Source of the DNA: Diplonema japonicum
Lineage: Eukaryota; Euglenozoa; Diplonemea; Diplonemida; Diplonemidae
DNA: 64,000 bases
Assembly (NCBI GenBank): GCA_964019335.1
Contig: OZ025655.1
Span: forward strand, 399,792-463,791
Reading direction: 5' to 3'
Positions 40,652 through 51,547 of the stretch are shown here, in pieces; within the stretch, counting starts at the first letter, position 1, and every line of letters starts with the position of its first letter. Below the pieces are notes generated by a model. It saw nothing but the letters and a program-made list of their open reading frames with translations, searched no databases and was not told the DNA's origin. Both the position numbers and the translations under genes were made by a program.

Positions 40652-43600
40652 TTACCGTTGTTTTGCGTAAACGGACAGCTCGGCTCTCCCCAAAGTGAAG
40701 TCTGTTCCGACAGGCCAGGATTCGTAGTTCACTTTGTCCTCTTCTTTGCACCCCCAGGGGCGGGTAGAGGCCCCTCCGTGAAAAACAGCTGGAGGCGCGT
40801 CATTGGAGAGCAGCGTGGGCTCAGGGGAATTGAACTCTGTGACGCGAGCGAGCTGCCCGTAGTTGTTCCTGCCGAAGGTGTAGATGTGGCCTTCTTTGGT
40901 GCCCACCACTGTATGGTAGTCGCCAGCACTGATGGAGACAGGCTCGTCAGAGGCCCAAGCTGGCACTGTGTCGGTGATGAGAACAGGCGTTCGAAGGGCT
41001 TCTCTGTATGACTCCGTGTGACCAAGCTGACCAAAGTAGTTCCATCCCCACACATACACCTTTCCGAGGTCCGAAATGGCCACACTGTGGTAGGCACCCC
41101 CTGCAATGCATGTGATGGTCTCCACCAGAGGTCGTTCTGGGATATTCACCCGCCTTGGGGTTGGCTCCATCTGGCGCAGTGTGGGGACCCCCAGCTGGCC
41201 GTGGTTGTTCGCCCCCCATGAATATAGCCTCCCGGACACTGTCAGTGCCATTGAGTGTGACGATCCTGTGACGATCCCTGTCACGTAGTCCAGCACGCCA
41301 TAGTTCGTCAGCTGCGTTGCAGGGATCATCACACACGACCCGTCTTGCAACCTCTGCTTGCAGTTCCCATCGTCATCTAGGTCCTCGAACATCACCTCCT
41401 TGTATTCCACAGAGTCACTGCAGCCTGCAACCCCGTTGCAGGTGTGCCCCAGCTGCCCAAACGTGTTCGACCCCGCACTCCACAGCCCGCCGTCCAACAT
41501 TCTGAACATGCTGTGGCTTTCCCCAACTGAGTAGTGCGTTACATTCCCATTGGGGAGACCGAACTTGCAAGCCCCCTCAGCTTGGATCCACACGCACGGT
41601 CTGCCGTTGTTGCGGAGCTCATTGTCGCATTCTTTTTTCGATCCCTGTAAGGAAGAAAGCTTTAAAAAAAGACTGCTTCACAGCATACCACTTGGCACAG
41701 GGTTGTCGCGTCCAGGATGTCGTTGATCGAACAGGTCTCTTGCGACACGTCTTGGATCTTCGTGGAAGCATACCCTATCCTTCCCACAGCGACCCTGCAA
41801 AACATGTTATGTCCCCAGTTCATACCTGCATTTGGGGTCAACACCATTCTGGCCTCGTGTGTAGTCCCACACGGCAGCCTCGGCGACCCAGAAGTCCCGC
41901 ATGCCAGGTGCTGAGAAGTTCTCCCGATGCGGCCCCAGACTAAATTCAATCCCGTAGAACCCTGGTGTCATCCCGCGGACTTTGTACCCAAGAGTTCGCA
42001 TCTCCGGTGTGAAGGTGAGAGTGATGCTAGATGTCGCAGGCTCTACGGGAAGGTGCGGGGCGGTGACCTGCACCACAGCAGGGGAGAAGGTGTGGTCTGT
42101 GTTTGATGGGCTGACTGCCGTGATGGTGATGTCAATGTTGTCGATGGGGGCTGTCTCCATCTGCACGTACTGCAAGGGGCTCCATTCTTCGTCTGCAAGT
42201 GTTGGAAGTGGAGTGGCATGGATCTCAATCCGTGTGAACACCTTCACAAGCCCCCACTGCTCCCTCACGTACTTTGCAACATCTGTGCCCCCTGTTGTCC
42301 ACGTCACATTGTACGTCCCTGTCTCTCCCCCTGTGCTGATCGTGAAGCCTTTCGAAGACTCCCCAGCAGCGTATGTCAGAACAGGCGGGTCGAACACCAA
42401 CGACCCCGGGCCTGACACGGAAGGTGTTAACGTGACCCCACGCGTGGCAGGGAGCTCCAATGTCACATAGAGAACTGACGACGTGCTTTCGATGTACAAA
42501 AAGGGATACTCCTGTGTGCTGGGGGGCGACACCTGCAAAAGGTTCAAAATAACCAGCTGCTGCTGTGGGGGGCGTGTGAAGTGGTTGAAGTCCGCTCCGC
42601 TCAAGTCGAAGATCATGTTCCACCTGGTGGTGGCGTCGTCGGCGACCACACCCGAAACAGTAAACGCAGAAGCCGACTCCCCTGGGGCGAACACCAATTC
42701 GTCTTCCCCATATGTGAGGCCCAAGCCCGACAGTTTTAGGACCATTCCATTGACCACCTCCGTCCCTAAGTTGACGATGAAGGGCACAGGCTCGTTGTGG
42801 TACTGCGCAGGAGGAGCGCTTGGGATGAAGGAGATTCCGACATCGTCGTTCCTGCACGTCGCCCCATCCCACCAGCACCCGTCATCCCACAGCTCCACGC
42901 ACGAAACCTTACTGCCCTTCCCACTGCACGCTGGTGACGGTCCTGTTACAGTGACGCTTTTGTCTGCCACAGGTAAGTAGTTCAGCGCGTTAGTACCGGA
43001 GTAAGTGAACGACACAGTAACACCCGCCGCCAGAACAGTGCCTCTCACCCTGAAGGTCAGCACGGTGTCCGAAGGACCGAATGTTAGCTTCGACGGAGAG
43101 AACTCCAACCCATCCCCAGCAGGCGTGATAACTAGCTCCACACGAGGGGCTACAGAGAGCCTGCACTCGAGCACAGGACTGTAGGCACCGCCGTAGATGC
43201 TGTCAATAGGATCGGTTATCATGCGCAGCACCGGGATATTGGGGATGGTGATCGTGTTCCTGTCGATAACCTCCAGAAAGTTGAACGCATTGGGGTCCAC
43301 GAAGCCAGGGTTGTCGACACCTTTTTTATTGCCGTCTTCGGTATAAGTATAAGTGCTGCATGTCAAGTTGTACTCCCCTGTGGGGCCGTTGATGGTGAAG
43401 CCCGCTCCCGACTGCGCAGAAATCACAACCACGGCTGGATCGAAAGTGAGCCCAACAGGCTGGGAGACACATTGGAACCTTAAATCGAAGCCTTGGTAGT
43501 CTCTGTGCTGCGACTGCGGCGTGATCATAAAAAGCTCACTGTCGTTCTCTTCAAAGGGCGGCATCCCCGTGTAAGTCAGTGTTGTCACAACGGGCTCAAG

Positions 43601-44452
43601 GCATTTATGGTACCATTGTGGCTGGTTGGCGTACATGAGGGGTGAGTCAGAGCCGCCGAGGATGGTTTTGATAAGGTACTCACCGGGAGTGGTGCATGTG
43701 ATGCGAACCTCTTGCGTTTGAACAAAAGTGGAGAAGGATAAGGTAGGCGGGGTGAATGTGATGCCCGATGTGCCGTTACTAAGATCATCGAAGGAGACCT
43801 CTAGGCCCATGATGGGGCGGCTGAGAAGCTCGAACAGGAGTGGTTCGGAGAGAACATCGGGGTACTCACCCTTGGAGTACTCATACGATACCCATGTCCC
43901 CGAAGATTCGACAAGGTCAGCAAAATGTATCCTTGGCTGGATATCGATGGCGGTCGACCCTATCCTCTTGAACTTCTGCACATCCACCTCACTATTATTG
44001 TAAGGTGTTAATGTCCAGCGAACGTTGTCAATCCCAATAAGCACTCCGTACATTATGAAGGTAGCTGTCTTCGGTCCACCTGAGACAAAAGAGTACGTTG
44101 TTGGGGTGAAGACGGCAAGGGATGCAGCAGGTGTTACTGTGATCCCTTGGTATTCCTGTTGAGGGTCTGTGATCGAGACGGTGAAGTTCAAAGACAGCAC
44201 CTCTGCCTTCTCCGGGTTAAAAAATACCGAGGGCAAGTACTCTGGGACCTGCACTTCTCCGTACACAAATAAGGTCTCTGTTTCTGTCCTTAGTGTCATC
44301 GTCTCTGTCATGGTATGCGAGGCCGTAGCTGTCATCGTCTCTGTCGGTGTCCCCAACGTCTCGGTTAGGGTCAGCGTTTCTGTAGATGTGTTTTGAGGCA
44401 TGACCCCTTGCAGTCCACACAGTACTGATACTGTTATTATTGCCGCCTTCAT
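40652..44452 (-). CDS. Secreted beta-sandwich / Cys-rich / RCC1 fusion protein
   Basis: Exons 41826-44452, 41689-41794 and 40652-41644 join in phase (introns 31 nt GTATGA...GCAG and 44 nt GTATGC...ACAG) to 1,241 aa. Residues 1-20 are a signal peptide (MKAAIITVSVLCGLQGVMPQ), followed by a T/E-L/M repeat (TETLTLTETLGTPTETMTAT). Residues about 60-850 hold repeated beta-sandwich units of Calx-beta-like pattern (GLEFSPSKLTFGPSDTVLTF). At about 515-545 is a small Cys-rich PSI-like knot (CVELWDDGCWWDGATC). The last 330 residues carry four RCC1 blade motifs: SAGSNTFGQLGHT, SWGANNHGQLG, VWGWNYFGQLGHT and TFGRNNYGQL. No membrane span. RCC1 propellers are usually intracellular, so this looks like a surface or matrix protein of unknown ligand. 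The stop TAA overlaps a GTAAGA that could be a further donor. Confidence 0.8.
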
Positions 44453-44889
44453 ATTCCTCTCTTACTCCCTCCCCCCACCACCCCACCCCTTTTTTTCCAC
44501 TCTTTGAAATTTCTTTTTGTCATTTCAAGCTCGATTAAAAAAAAAAAAAAAAAAAACTAAAGATTGGGAGAATGAAAAAAGCCGTAACTTTTTTTTTTAA
44601 GTAGGGAGACGGAAAGTATTGAAACGGTGGGCGGGGGGTAGAAGAAGTTTCTTTTTAAAAAAGCATTTCCCTGTTGTGCCATGTAAAACTTTTCAATTCT
44701 TCTATTTTTTTTTTTTGGTCGTTTTATTGTCGGGTCTTTCTATCCCCCTTACATGTATACAAGGGAAAGATGGAAAGAAATCGAAAGAAGGACACTCTTT
44801 CCTCATTCTTTTTTTCCTTTCTTCTGCTTTGAAAGTCGTGTAAATTTAAATCTTTAAAGAATACAGACCGCAATCATCAAGAGTCATTA

Positions 44890-44927
<38 letters not shown>

Positions 44928-45407
44928 GCGCGCATACTATGCAATTTCATCAGAGTCACTTCACTGAGCTCGCCTGCATCTGGAATCAGACGGAAGAGGC
45001 GCCAAAGGAATTGCCGATTACATGCCGCACTGTGGGCACTTATGACTCTTGATGACTGCAAGTGTATGGGAATAGAACAGAGAAGAACTATATTTTACAA
45101 AAAAAAAAAAGAGAGAAAAAAAAACAGAGGGACCAAGGGCCGTGTCCCTTCGTGTTATGACAGGGGGGAGAATTGTGTTAGAAACAACTCACCGAAGACG
45201 AAAACTAGAAGAAGAAGAAGAATAGGCAAGTTACTGTTTTTCTGTGTTCAAAGTTTGTATTGGAAGAACGTATTGCAGATGTTCATGACGAACAAGCAGC
45301 AAACTGCACGAACATCCCTGTAAATTAAATCTCTTATAAATTGGTTTTCTTTTTTTTTTTGTTTGGCATTTTCGTTATTGCACAACGAAATTCTTGCTCC
45401 GCCTCGC
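44453..45407. other. Spacer with small inverted repeat
   Basis: About 950 bp between the carboxylesterase stop and the start of the beta-sandwich/RCC1 gene. It contains A runs (44536-44555, 44891-44927), T runs and a non-repetitive block at about 44930-45090. Open frames are short. A T-rich coding-strand tract followed by TTCAAAGAG upstream of 44452 is a likely leader acceptor region. No gene was seen. Confidence 0.5.
44870..45059. repeat. 190-bp segment bounded by 20-bp inverted repeats
   Basis: GCAATCATCAAGAGTCATTA at 44870-44889 and TTATGACTCTTGATGACTGC at 45040-45059 are reverse complements with two mismatches. The segment between has a 37-bp A run and about 110 bp of unique sequence. 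It could be a very small MITE or a hairpin; no target duplication is evident. Confidence 0.55.
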
Positions 45408-47030
45408 TTAAGGGGCTGTGGGAAGCACAACAGTGTCCCAGAAATCGCAGTACCGCTGCCGGAGGTGCTGCTGAGGTTGGGTGGTGAACCCGAGGGACAA
45501 GCTTGTGTCGTTTTGAAGTGAATACGGAGGCCAGAACGTGAGGTTCTGTGTCCGTGCATTGACATCGGAGTACTCAGCCAGCCCATGGTAGTAAGTAACA
45601 AACTCTGTTGCAAGGCGTTTCCCCTGCGGCGTCTTCACCCAAGAGGTATCGTTAAACACCAAAGGAAGCTCCCCTCCATGAGGCGACACCCCTACAAGCT
45701 TGGGATCCACCCCTGACGACACCGCCAAGAACGTGCTGTACGAAGGTGGTGCAAGCTCTAGAAAGTACAAGAACACCTTTGCTCCATGCTTGGATTTAAT
45801 TATGTTCCTAGCGGTGCGTCGTGCTGGGCAGGTGAACTGGCTGTCTGTCCATACTTCACTCGCTGCTTTCCAGCATCCCAAGTCACCCCCCATGCATGGG
45901 TATAAAGATAGTATATTCTGTAGTTTGCTGGCAGGGAAGAACCCGCACTCAGTGATCCACTCCTCGTACTGCTTCAGGGTGCGTATGTATGGCCATCTCT
46001 CGTTGATGAGCAGCCTGCCTTCGTTTTTATTTGTCCCCAGCAGAACGGATCGGATCTCTTTGTTAAAATGCCCCGCCGCAGCAAGCCGTTCTGGGGTGTT
46101 GTGCAGCACAACTCCGTCCACAACAGGGCCCCACAACCCTCCAGACGTGGCCTCCCAGCTCGCCTTCATGATATCATGGAACGACAACGAGCGTAAGCAT
46201 GATAGATCGTCGCATCTTGCACCTTCAAGAACAGACCTGTACACGGCGTCAGGGTTGACTTGGATGGTAGCGTTGTCGTAGCTGCCTGATTCTAAACCAG
46301 CGTTATGGAAGAGCCCCCGTGAGGAGTTCATGACCAGTAGTGCTCCCACACATGAAGCTCCCGACGACTCTCCAAACACTGTCACTTTCTCGGGATCGCC
46401 TCCGAAATGCCCCGCGTTGAGCTTCACCCACTTCAGAACCAATAGCTGGTCTTGAATACCGAAGTTCCCCGAGCTCCCGTCCGGTGTTGACTTTGCCACC
46501 CGCTTGCCTCCTAAGAACCCAAACACTCCAATGCGGTAGTTGAACGTGACGAGAACAGCGCCCGTGAGGTCAGCCGTGCCGATGGTGGAGCCTTGGTAGA
46601 GGGGGTTGGTCGGCCAGTCGTTACCAGAGCCGCTTCCTGCTGTGAAGGAGCCGCCGTGAATGAAAACGAAAACAGGCCGGAGAGGAGGTGTGGTGGTTGA
46701 CATCTCCTGTATCGGAGCCCAAACATTGAGGTAGAGGCAGTCCTCGCTCTGCTCGCCAGGGAAGAAGGAAGAGAAGTCGGGTTTCTGCGGACAGTCGGGT
46801 GGAAAGAGCAGTGTGTCCATCACCCCATCCCAACCCTCCCTGGGAACAGGCGGTGCCCATCGCAGATCTCCAATCGGCGGTTTTCCATATGGCACACCGA
46901 GCCACTTGGCCAAACCCCGTTGGGCGTCGTACTTCCCTTTAATCCGCCCGCCTTGTATTTGCACCACTACTTTGTCGTCATCCACCTGGAACTGCGCCAC
47001 CAGTGACGCCACTAGCAACGTGGGTAACAT
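45408..47030 (-). CDS. Secreted type-B carboxylesterase (alpha/beta hydrolase)
   Basis: 540 aa starting MLPTLLVASLVAQFQVDDDK at 47030; the six codons upstream begin at TTG. Residues 1-15 look like a signal peptide. Family landmarks are all present: EDCLYLNVWAP (97-106), oxyanion HGGSF (125-129), nucleophile elbow GESSGA with Ser222, acid NKNEG with Glu337, and base SPHGGELP with His451, giving an intact Ser-Glu-His triad. Paired Cys (e.g. 80/98 and 273/279) fit the esterase disulphides. It should hydrolyse carboxylic esters outside the cell or in the endomembrane system; the substrate is unknown. The leader has a pyrimidine stretch and CACGTTTAG. A perfect donor-like CAG|GTGAGT lies about 100 bases upstream (near 47130), possibly a 5'-UTR intron. 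Confidence 0.88.
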   Translation of the reverse strand: MLPTLLVASLVAQFQVDDDKVVVQIQGGRIKGKYDAQRGLAKWLGVPYGKPPIGDLRWAPPVPREGWDGVMDTLLFPPDCPQKPDFSSFFPGEQSEDCLYLNVWAPIQEMSTTTPPLRPVFVFIHGGSFTAGSGSGNDWPTNPLYQGSTIGTADLTGAVLVTFNYRIGVFGFLGGKRVAKSTPDGSSGNFGIQDQLLVLKWVKLNAGHFGGDPEKVTVFGESSGASCVGALLVMNSSRGLFHNAGLESGSYDNATIQVNPDAVYRSVLEGARCDDLSCLRSLSFHDIMKASWEATSGGLWGPVVDGVVLHNTPERLAAAGHFNKEIRSVLLGTNKNEGRLLINERWPYIRTLKQYEEWITECGFFPASKLQNILSLYPCMGGDLGCWKAASEVWTDSQFTCPARRTARNIIKSKHGAKVFLYFLELAPPSYSTFLAVSSGVDPKLVGVSPHGGELPLVFNDTSWVKTPQGKRLATEFVTYYHGLAEYSDVNARTQNLTFWPPYSLQNDTSLSLGFTTQPQQHLRQRYCDFWDTVVLPTAP

Positions 47031-47063
47031 GTAACCTTTAAGTATCAAAAGATAATTATGTTA

Positions 47064-47110
47064 CTAAACGTGTTTTAAAGAAAAGGTTAAAGTTAGGAGG
47101 AAAGGGTGTC
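47064..47110 (-). promoter_or_regulatory. Candidate spliced-leader acceptor for the carboxylesterase
   Basis: The coding strand reads CCTTTCCTCCTAACTTTAAC, then CTTTTCTTTAAAACACGTTTAG, with the AG 33 bases before the ATG at 47030. Pyrimidine tract then AG; inferred. Confidence 0.4.
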
Positions 47111-47255
47111 ATGGCTGCCACCTACTCACCTGCACTTCATTACGTTGCGAGATACACAGATATTTCAGAAGACAAAAGGTAAACCGAGGGGTTAGTGCTC
47201 GGCTTCTACGTTAGGATGCATCTTTGTCATCCGATCATGACATCTGAGTTTTCTT

Positions 47256-47525
47256 TTATCTTAGCGCCATTGAGCTCCAGTCGTCAGGAACAATCAGTTT
47301 TTGGAGGCGTTCTGCCACTGTGAATACAGACCCTTCGGACAACGGAAGGGAAGCGAGGGGCGTAGATCCAGAGACAACTACACTCTCGAAGACAAGGTCG
47401 ACATTTGACTCTTGGAAGTCGGCATCTGCACAGAGCACCACTTTAAGAGAGTCTACAGTGTCCTTCTCTTTGGTATCGTACACGCGCTCTTCGCCTGAAG
47501 GCAGCTTCACTGTAACAGTGGCCAT
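47256..47525 (-). CDS. Small ubiquitin-like-fold protein
   Basis: 89 aa starting MATVTVKLPSGEERVYDTKE at 47525; codons upstream are poly-K. The order is beta strand, hairpin, beta strand (ATVTVKLPSGEERVYD), helix (DTVDSLKVVLCAD), then strands (VDLVFESVVV, LPLSEGSVFTV), consistent with a beta-grasp (ubiquitin-like) fold. The C-terminus is VPDDWSSMALR, not a di-glycine, so it is unlikely to be a conjugated modifier without processing. It may be a stand-alone ubiquitin-like domain subunit. Fold assignment is from pattern only. The leader has TTTTCAAAAGAAAATTTCAG, a possible acceptor. Confidence 0.6.
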   Translation of the reverse strand: MATVTVKLPSGEERVYDTKEKDTVDSLKVVLCADADFQESNVDLVFESVVVSGSTPLASLPLSEGSVFTVAERLQKLIVPDDWSSMALR

Positions 47526-47707
47526 GTTTTTTTTTTTTTTTTTGTGGAACTGAAATTTTCTTTTGAAAATGGGTGATGAAAAAAAATTAGTTGTTATGAA
47601 AGAGATGAACGATCCCCCCCGTTCAAAAAAGAACAAAGACACACTTTATCCCCAATGATGAACCAGGTGCCACACTTTTTTTCCCCCTCTTCTTCTTCTT
47701 TTCGTTA

Positions 47708-50700
47708 CTACAGCACTTTGTTCCTAATCTCCTCCAGCCTTTTCGATACTTCTGCGGGTCGTCGGTTCAGCTCATTAGCGATCTGCAGCTGGGTGGAGAG
47801 CGGGAGTAAGTCGAATTGCTCAACGAAGTCACCATCGGTGATTGCCTTCTGCGGTGAATAGTAGGAACGGAAGGCGAGGTGATCCCTCCCACAGAGAGGG
47901 GGGAGCTCCTGCCGGATGTGCATTTCAAGCAGCTTCACCATTTCAGCATCGTGCCTTTGAAAGAATTTGGTTTACTTTTTTGTGTAAATACCTGTTAGTT
48001 ATGGGTACACAACACCCAATTGTACCATCGATGGTGGTGTAAAGGATGACTTCAACGCCACCGGTGGTGAGGGTTGTTCTGTTTTGTTGGGTTTGAAGAA
48101 CGAATTTTTACTTTTTTTTCTTTTGCATACTTTTGCATGCTGGTGATCCCGCAGCCAACAAAGAAAGAAGCAACGACCTGCGTCCTCTGTGGCGCCCCGT
48201 TCAGGAAGCCACGGTCCCACATCCACTTCGTGGACCCCTTGGCACAGTTGGGGTCGTTCTCAATCTCATCCGAGGTGTACTCATCCAGCCTCACAACGGT
48301 GAGGTTCCCCATTTTGTCGCCGATGGCAATGGTGCTGTGGTCCAGGGCCACCACAGCCGTCGTCCAGCGAGGTTGGGTGTCCTCTGCGAATACCGACAAC
48401 TGGTTCTCAAGCTTCTTGTACTTCAAACAGTGCACCGAGGACGTCACGTCCCCCACGAAGATCCTCTCCCCGTGCGATGTGATGCTCACCACCATGTTAG
48501 GAACCTGCTTGTTCTCGCACTTCCTCAACAGCTTCACCCTACCCAAGTCATATATCATAACCTTCTCATTCAATCCCACCAACAACCGCCCCTGTGGTTT
48601 TTTTTTTTTTAACCCACCCCTTTTTTCTTTTCAAACTCCCCATACCTGGAACGGGTGGAGCGCCTTCGGTATCCCATCAACCATGGTCTTATGCACCAAA
48701 TCCAGCTGCGTTCCCATCTGCTTGAACTTGAATGTAAGAAGCAACCCAGACGTGTAGCACTTTGGGTTCGGAATCAAATCCTTCACTGTCCCCACCACAA
48801 GGTGCACCTCGCCGCCCGTGTCGTGGAACACACACGTTGTCAGCGAGAAGGCTGCTTGGTTCTCCTCGAGCTCAATGAGGTCAAGAGTCTTCTTCGTGTT
48901 CGGGTCCCATATCCGGAGGTACGACGACCACTTCCCTTGCGGTGCCTTGACTGTCCCGTAGTCCCTGTGGTGTTTTGCAACGTGGAGGGGCTTCAATAAC
49001 ATACTTTTCCGGCAAGTTTGCGTCATCAGGCAGCTCCTCACCCTCGTCAGCGAGAGATGCACGCATGTTAGCTTTAATACCCTGTTGTGTTGTTTTCTTT
49101 GTTGTTCTTGCAGCACATACCTCTTTTTCTTCATCAGTGTAAGCACGGTGCTCGGTTTCTATGATAACAAAGTAGGGATAGTGGGGGTGCTTCACGAAGG
49201 CACGGGGAGTAGCTTTGAGCTGGACGGCTGTCTGGTTGAAGCAGTCGCCGAGCCTGTCGAGGGAGTAGATGATCATGCTGTTGCCAGAGACAGCAACAAC
49301 GCCCTCGGGGCACTGCTCCGAGGAGAACGCGGAAGCGTGGGTGAAAGGCGTGCACGATAAAGGGTTGAGGTTGTGCTTACCCTGGAAGTGATAAGCAAGC
49401 CATGATCTGGAGCTCAGGACCATGACAGCGTCCTTCCCGGCGGCCTTCGTTGTCGCCAACTTGCACGGTCGTGTCCCGCAGAACTTCGTCCGTGCGTCAG
49501 TGATCTCACCTGACACGCGGTCCAGCATCGATCTAATCAGGATGCCGTTCTTGCACCCAATGAACATGCACAGCGACTCTTCCCTGTCGGAGGCCTCTGT
49601 GTTCACGTTCACGATCCTGATATCCTCTGCCTCGCTGTTAATAGCCTGCCTCGCTGCCACGTTCAGGCAGTCATCTGGGTCCAACGTCACCACATGCACC
49701 TTGCGGTCTGCGTACCCGACAGCTAGGAATCTGCTTCGTATCCTCCCTTCCGGGATGGGCCCCAGCCCCAGGCAGCTGACCTCGTTCTCGAAGCTCTTCG
49801 TGCTGACTTCATTCAGCGAACCGTACTCACTGAGCTCGAAGTAGATGAGCTCGCCGCCCTCCAACGCAATGACCACCTGCCGTTCGTTCGCGGTCGCCTT
49901 CTCGATTTTCCTTGTACCGGGTGTTTGCCACTGGTTGATCTTGCTTCCGTTGATGTGAAGGATGCCGCTGTCGATGATTTGCAACAGCGAGTCGTCCTTC
50001 ATCGTTTGGCAGACAAGCGTTGCGGTGCTCATTTTGAAGCCGCTGTCCGTCACCTCCTGCACTGTCTCACCGATCGACAGCACGATCGTCGCGTTCACAA
50101 AGCTAACAACAATATAGTCGTGGTACTGACTGGCAGCAGACCTCTTGATGGTCCACACTCTCTCAGGCGTGGCAGGCAGATTCGATGATGCCAGCTCGTT
50201 GAGACTCAACCCGTGCTGCAGGACACGCAGTGACGACTGCGGTCCCCTCCCGCATAGCGCATACAACCTCTTGCCCTCGATGTCATCAACTGAGTCTCCC
50301 ACTTTCACATCGATCAACGGCGATAGGCTCTCCACCTCATCGATGAGGAGGAGGTTCTTCAGCTTCCTCGGTGCGAACAACGGGAAGATCTCCTTGCTGT
50401 CCTCCCCCGTGGGCGCAATGGTCATAGCACCAATGAGACACCCGTCATCGTTGTCGCCGATGCCCTGGAACTGGTACAGCTTGTGGTTTCCGAACTCGGA
50501 CGCCACGTAAAGGTACCCAGGCTTGATAATGTGGAGCCCCGTGGCCACGGGGACGGTGTCGAAGTATTTGATATGTATTTGAGTGACCATGCGCTTGTCG
50601 GGGGTCACGTCAAAGGTCACTTTGTAGAGGTCGCCGTACTCAGATTGGAGGAGTGCGAAGTACACGTTGCGCTGCTTGCGGACAGTGCCCGCGACAATCA

Positions 50701-51547
50701 TTAGGCCGCTGGTGGGGAGCATGTGCTGACGGCGGGGGATGACCTCTTTAAGGGTCTCGTGGTTGCTGTTCATGTAGAGGAGGTAATTATCAATGCAAAC
50801 AAGGACACCGCCAGGGCCGTCGTCGCCGCCGGGGATAGGGATGAGAAGGTTGGCGGAGTCGGGGAGGGGGGAGTCGGACCACGGGCACTTTCTGATAACG
50901 TGGTTGAGGCCAAGATCGAGCTCGTAGAAGACAAGGTGCTTCTCTGTAGTCTCGGAGGGGTCTTCGTCTGCCTCTGCATGGTCGACCTCAATGGCGGCGA
51001 AGACAGGGTTGTCGTAGCCAACGTCAAGACCCACGATGTTGTAGGTGATGTTACCCGACTTATGTGCTTCTAAGGGTGACGAGATGGTGATCCTGGCCTC
51101 GTTGTCGCGGTCCAGAACATACACGAATTTTTGTTTTTCAATCGCGCCGACCATGATGCTCCGTCCCCGCGGGTCGGCAGCAAGATATTGCCCCGGAACT
51201 GACCGACGAAGGCCGGTTTTGCCGAAGGTTTCCTGATGAACCTTTTCCCATGACCCTTTTTTCACGTTAAACTCCAAGATGACAACTCTCCCGCTGTCGC
51301 TGGTGACGATGAGATAATCCCGTGCAGCCCCATGCAGTCTAAACGGCACGATGTTCCTCACCAACCCAAACGAGTGCTGCATCGCCACGCTCTGGATGTG
51401 CCCAGTCTCATCCACCCTCAGCAGTTCAATGTACTGCCCCCTGCTCACCACTATCTCCTGCTGCTTCGCCACTGTAAAGCTCCCCTGGCAGCTGCACGTC
51501 ACCCCTCCCCCCTTCTCCAGTGTCATGTTATATAGATGAAGCGCCAT
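47708..51547 (-). CDS. SF3B3: Splicing factor 3b subunit 3 (SAP130/RSE1), six exons
   Basis: Exons 49121-51547, 49005-49081, 48646-48964, 48131-48591, 47992-48078 and 47708-47954 join in phase to 1,205 aa, close to the usual ~1,217. Introns are 39, 40, 54, 52 and 37 nt, all starting GTATG or GTATT and ending AG. The first is a multiple of three without stops and would read as 13 extra residues. Family landmarks throughout: KQQEIVVSRGQYIELLR, GKTGLRRSVPGQYLAADPRG, AIEKQKFVYVLDRD, YFDTVPVA, VASEFGNHKLYQ, YIVVSFVNATIVLSIGETV, SSRSWLAY, LRKCENKQVPN, DRGFLNGAPQ, and LCGRDHLAFRSYY near the end. It forms the three-propeller scaffold of the U2 snRNP SF3b complex, needed for branch-site recognition. 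The gene's own introns thus depend on its product. Confidence 0.97.

Noticed and set aside
41807-41949. Separate short gene between the beta-sandwich and RCC1 frames
   Set aside because: The three frames join in phase across a 31-nt and a 44-nt GT-AG intron, so they are exons of one gene.
48052-48585. Independent gene resembling the end of SF3B3
   Set aside because: It is exon 4 of SF3B3 read through its 3' intron; splicing restores conserved sequence on both sides.
3680-51547. PTB-like, LAMMER kinase and SF3B3 as a deliberate splicing gene cluster
   Set aside because: They are separated by many unrelated genes, and such arrays are usually not functionally ordered; co-occurrence is probably chance.
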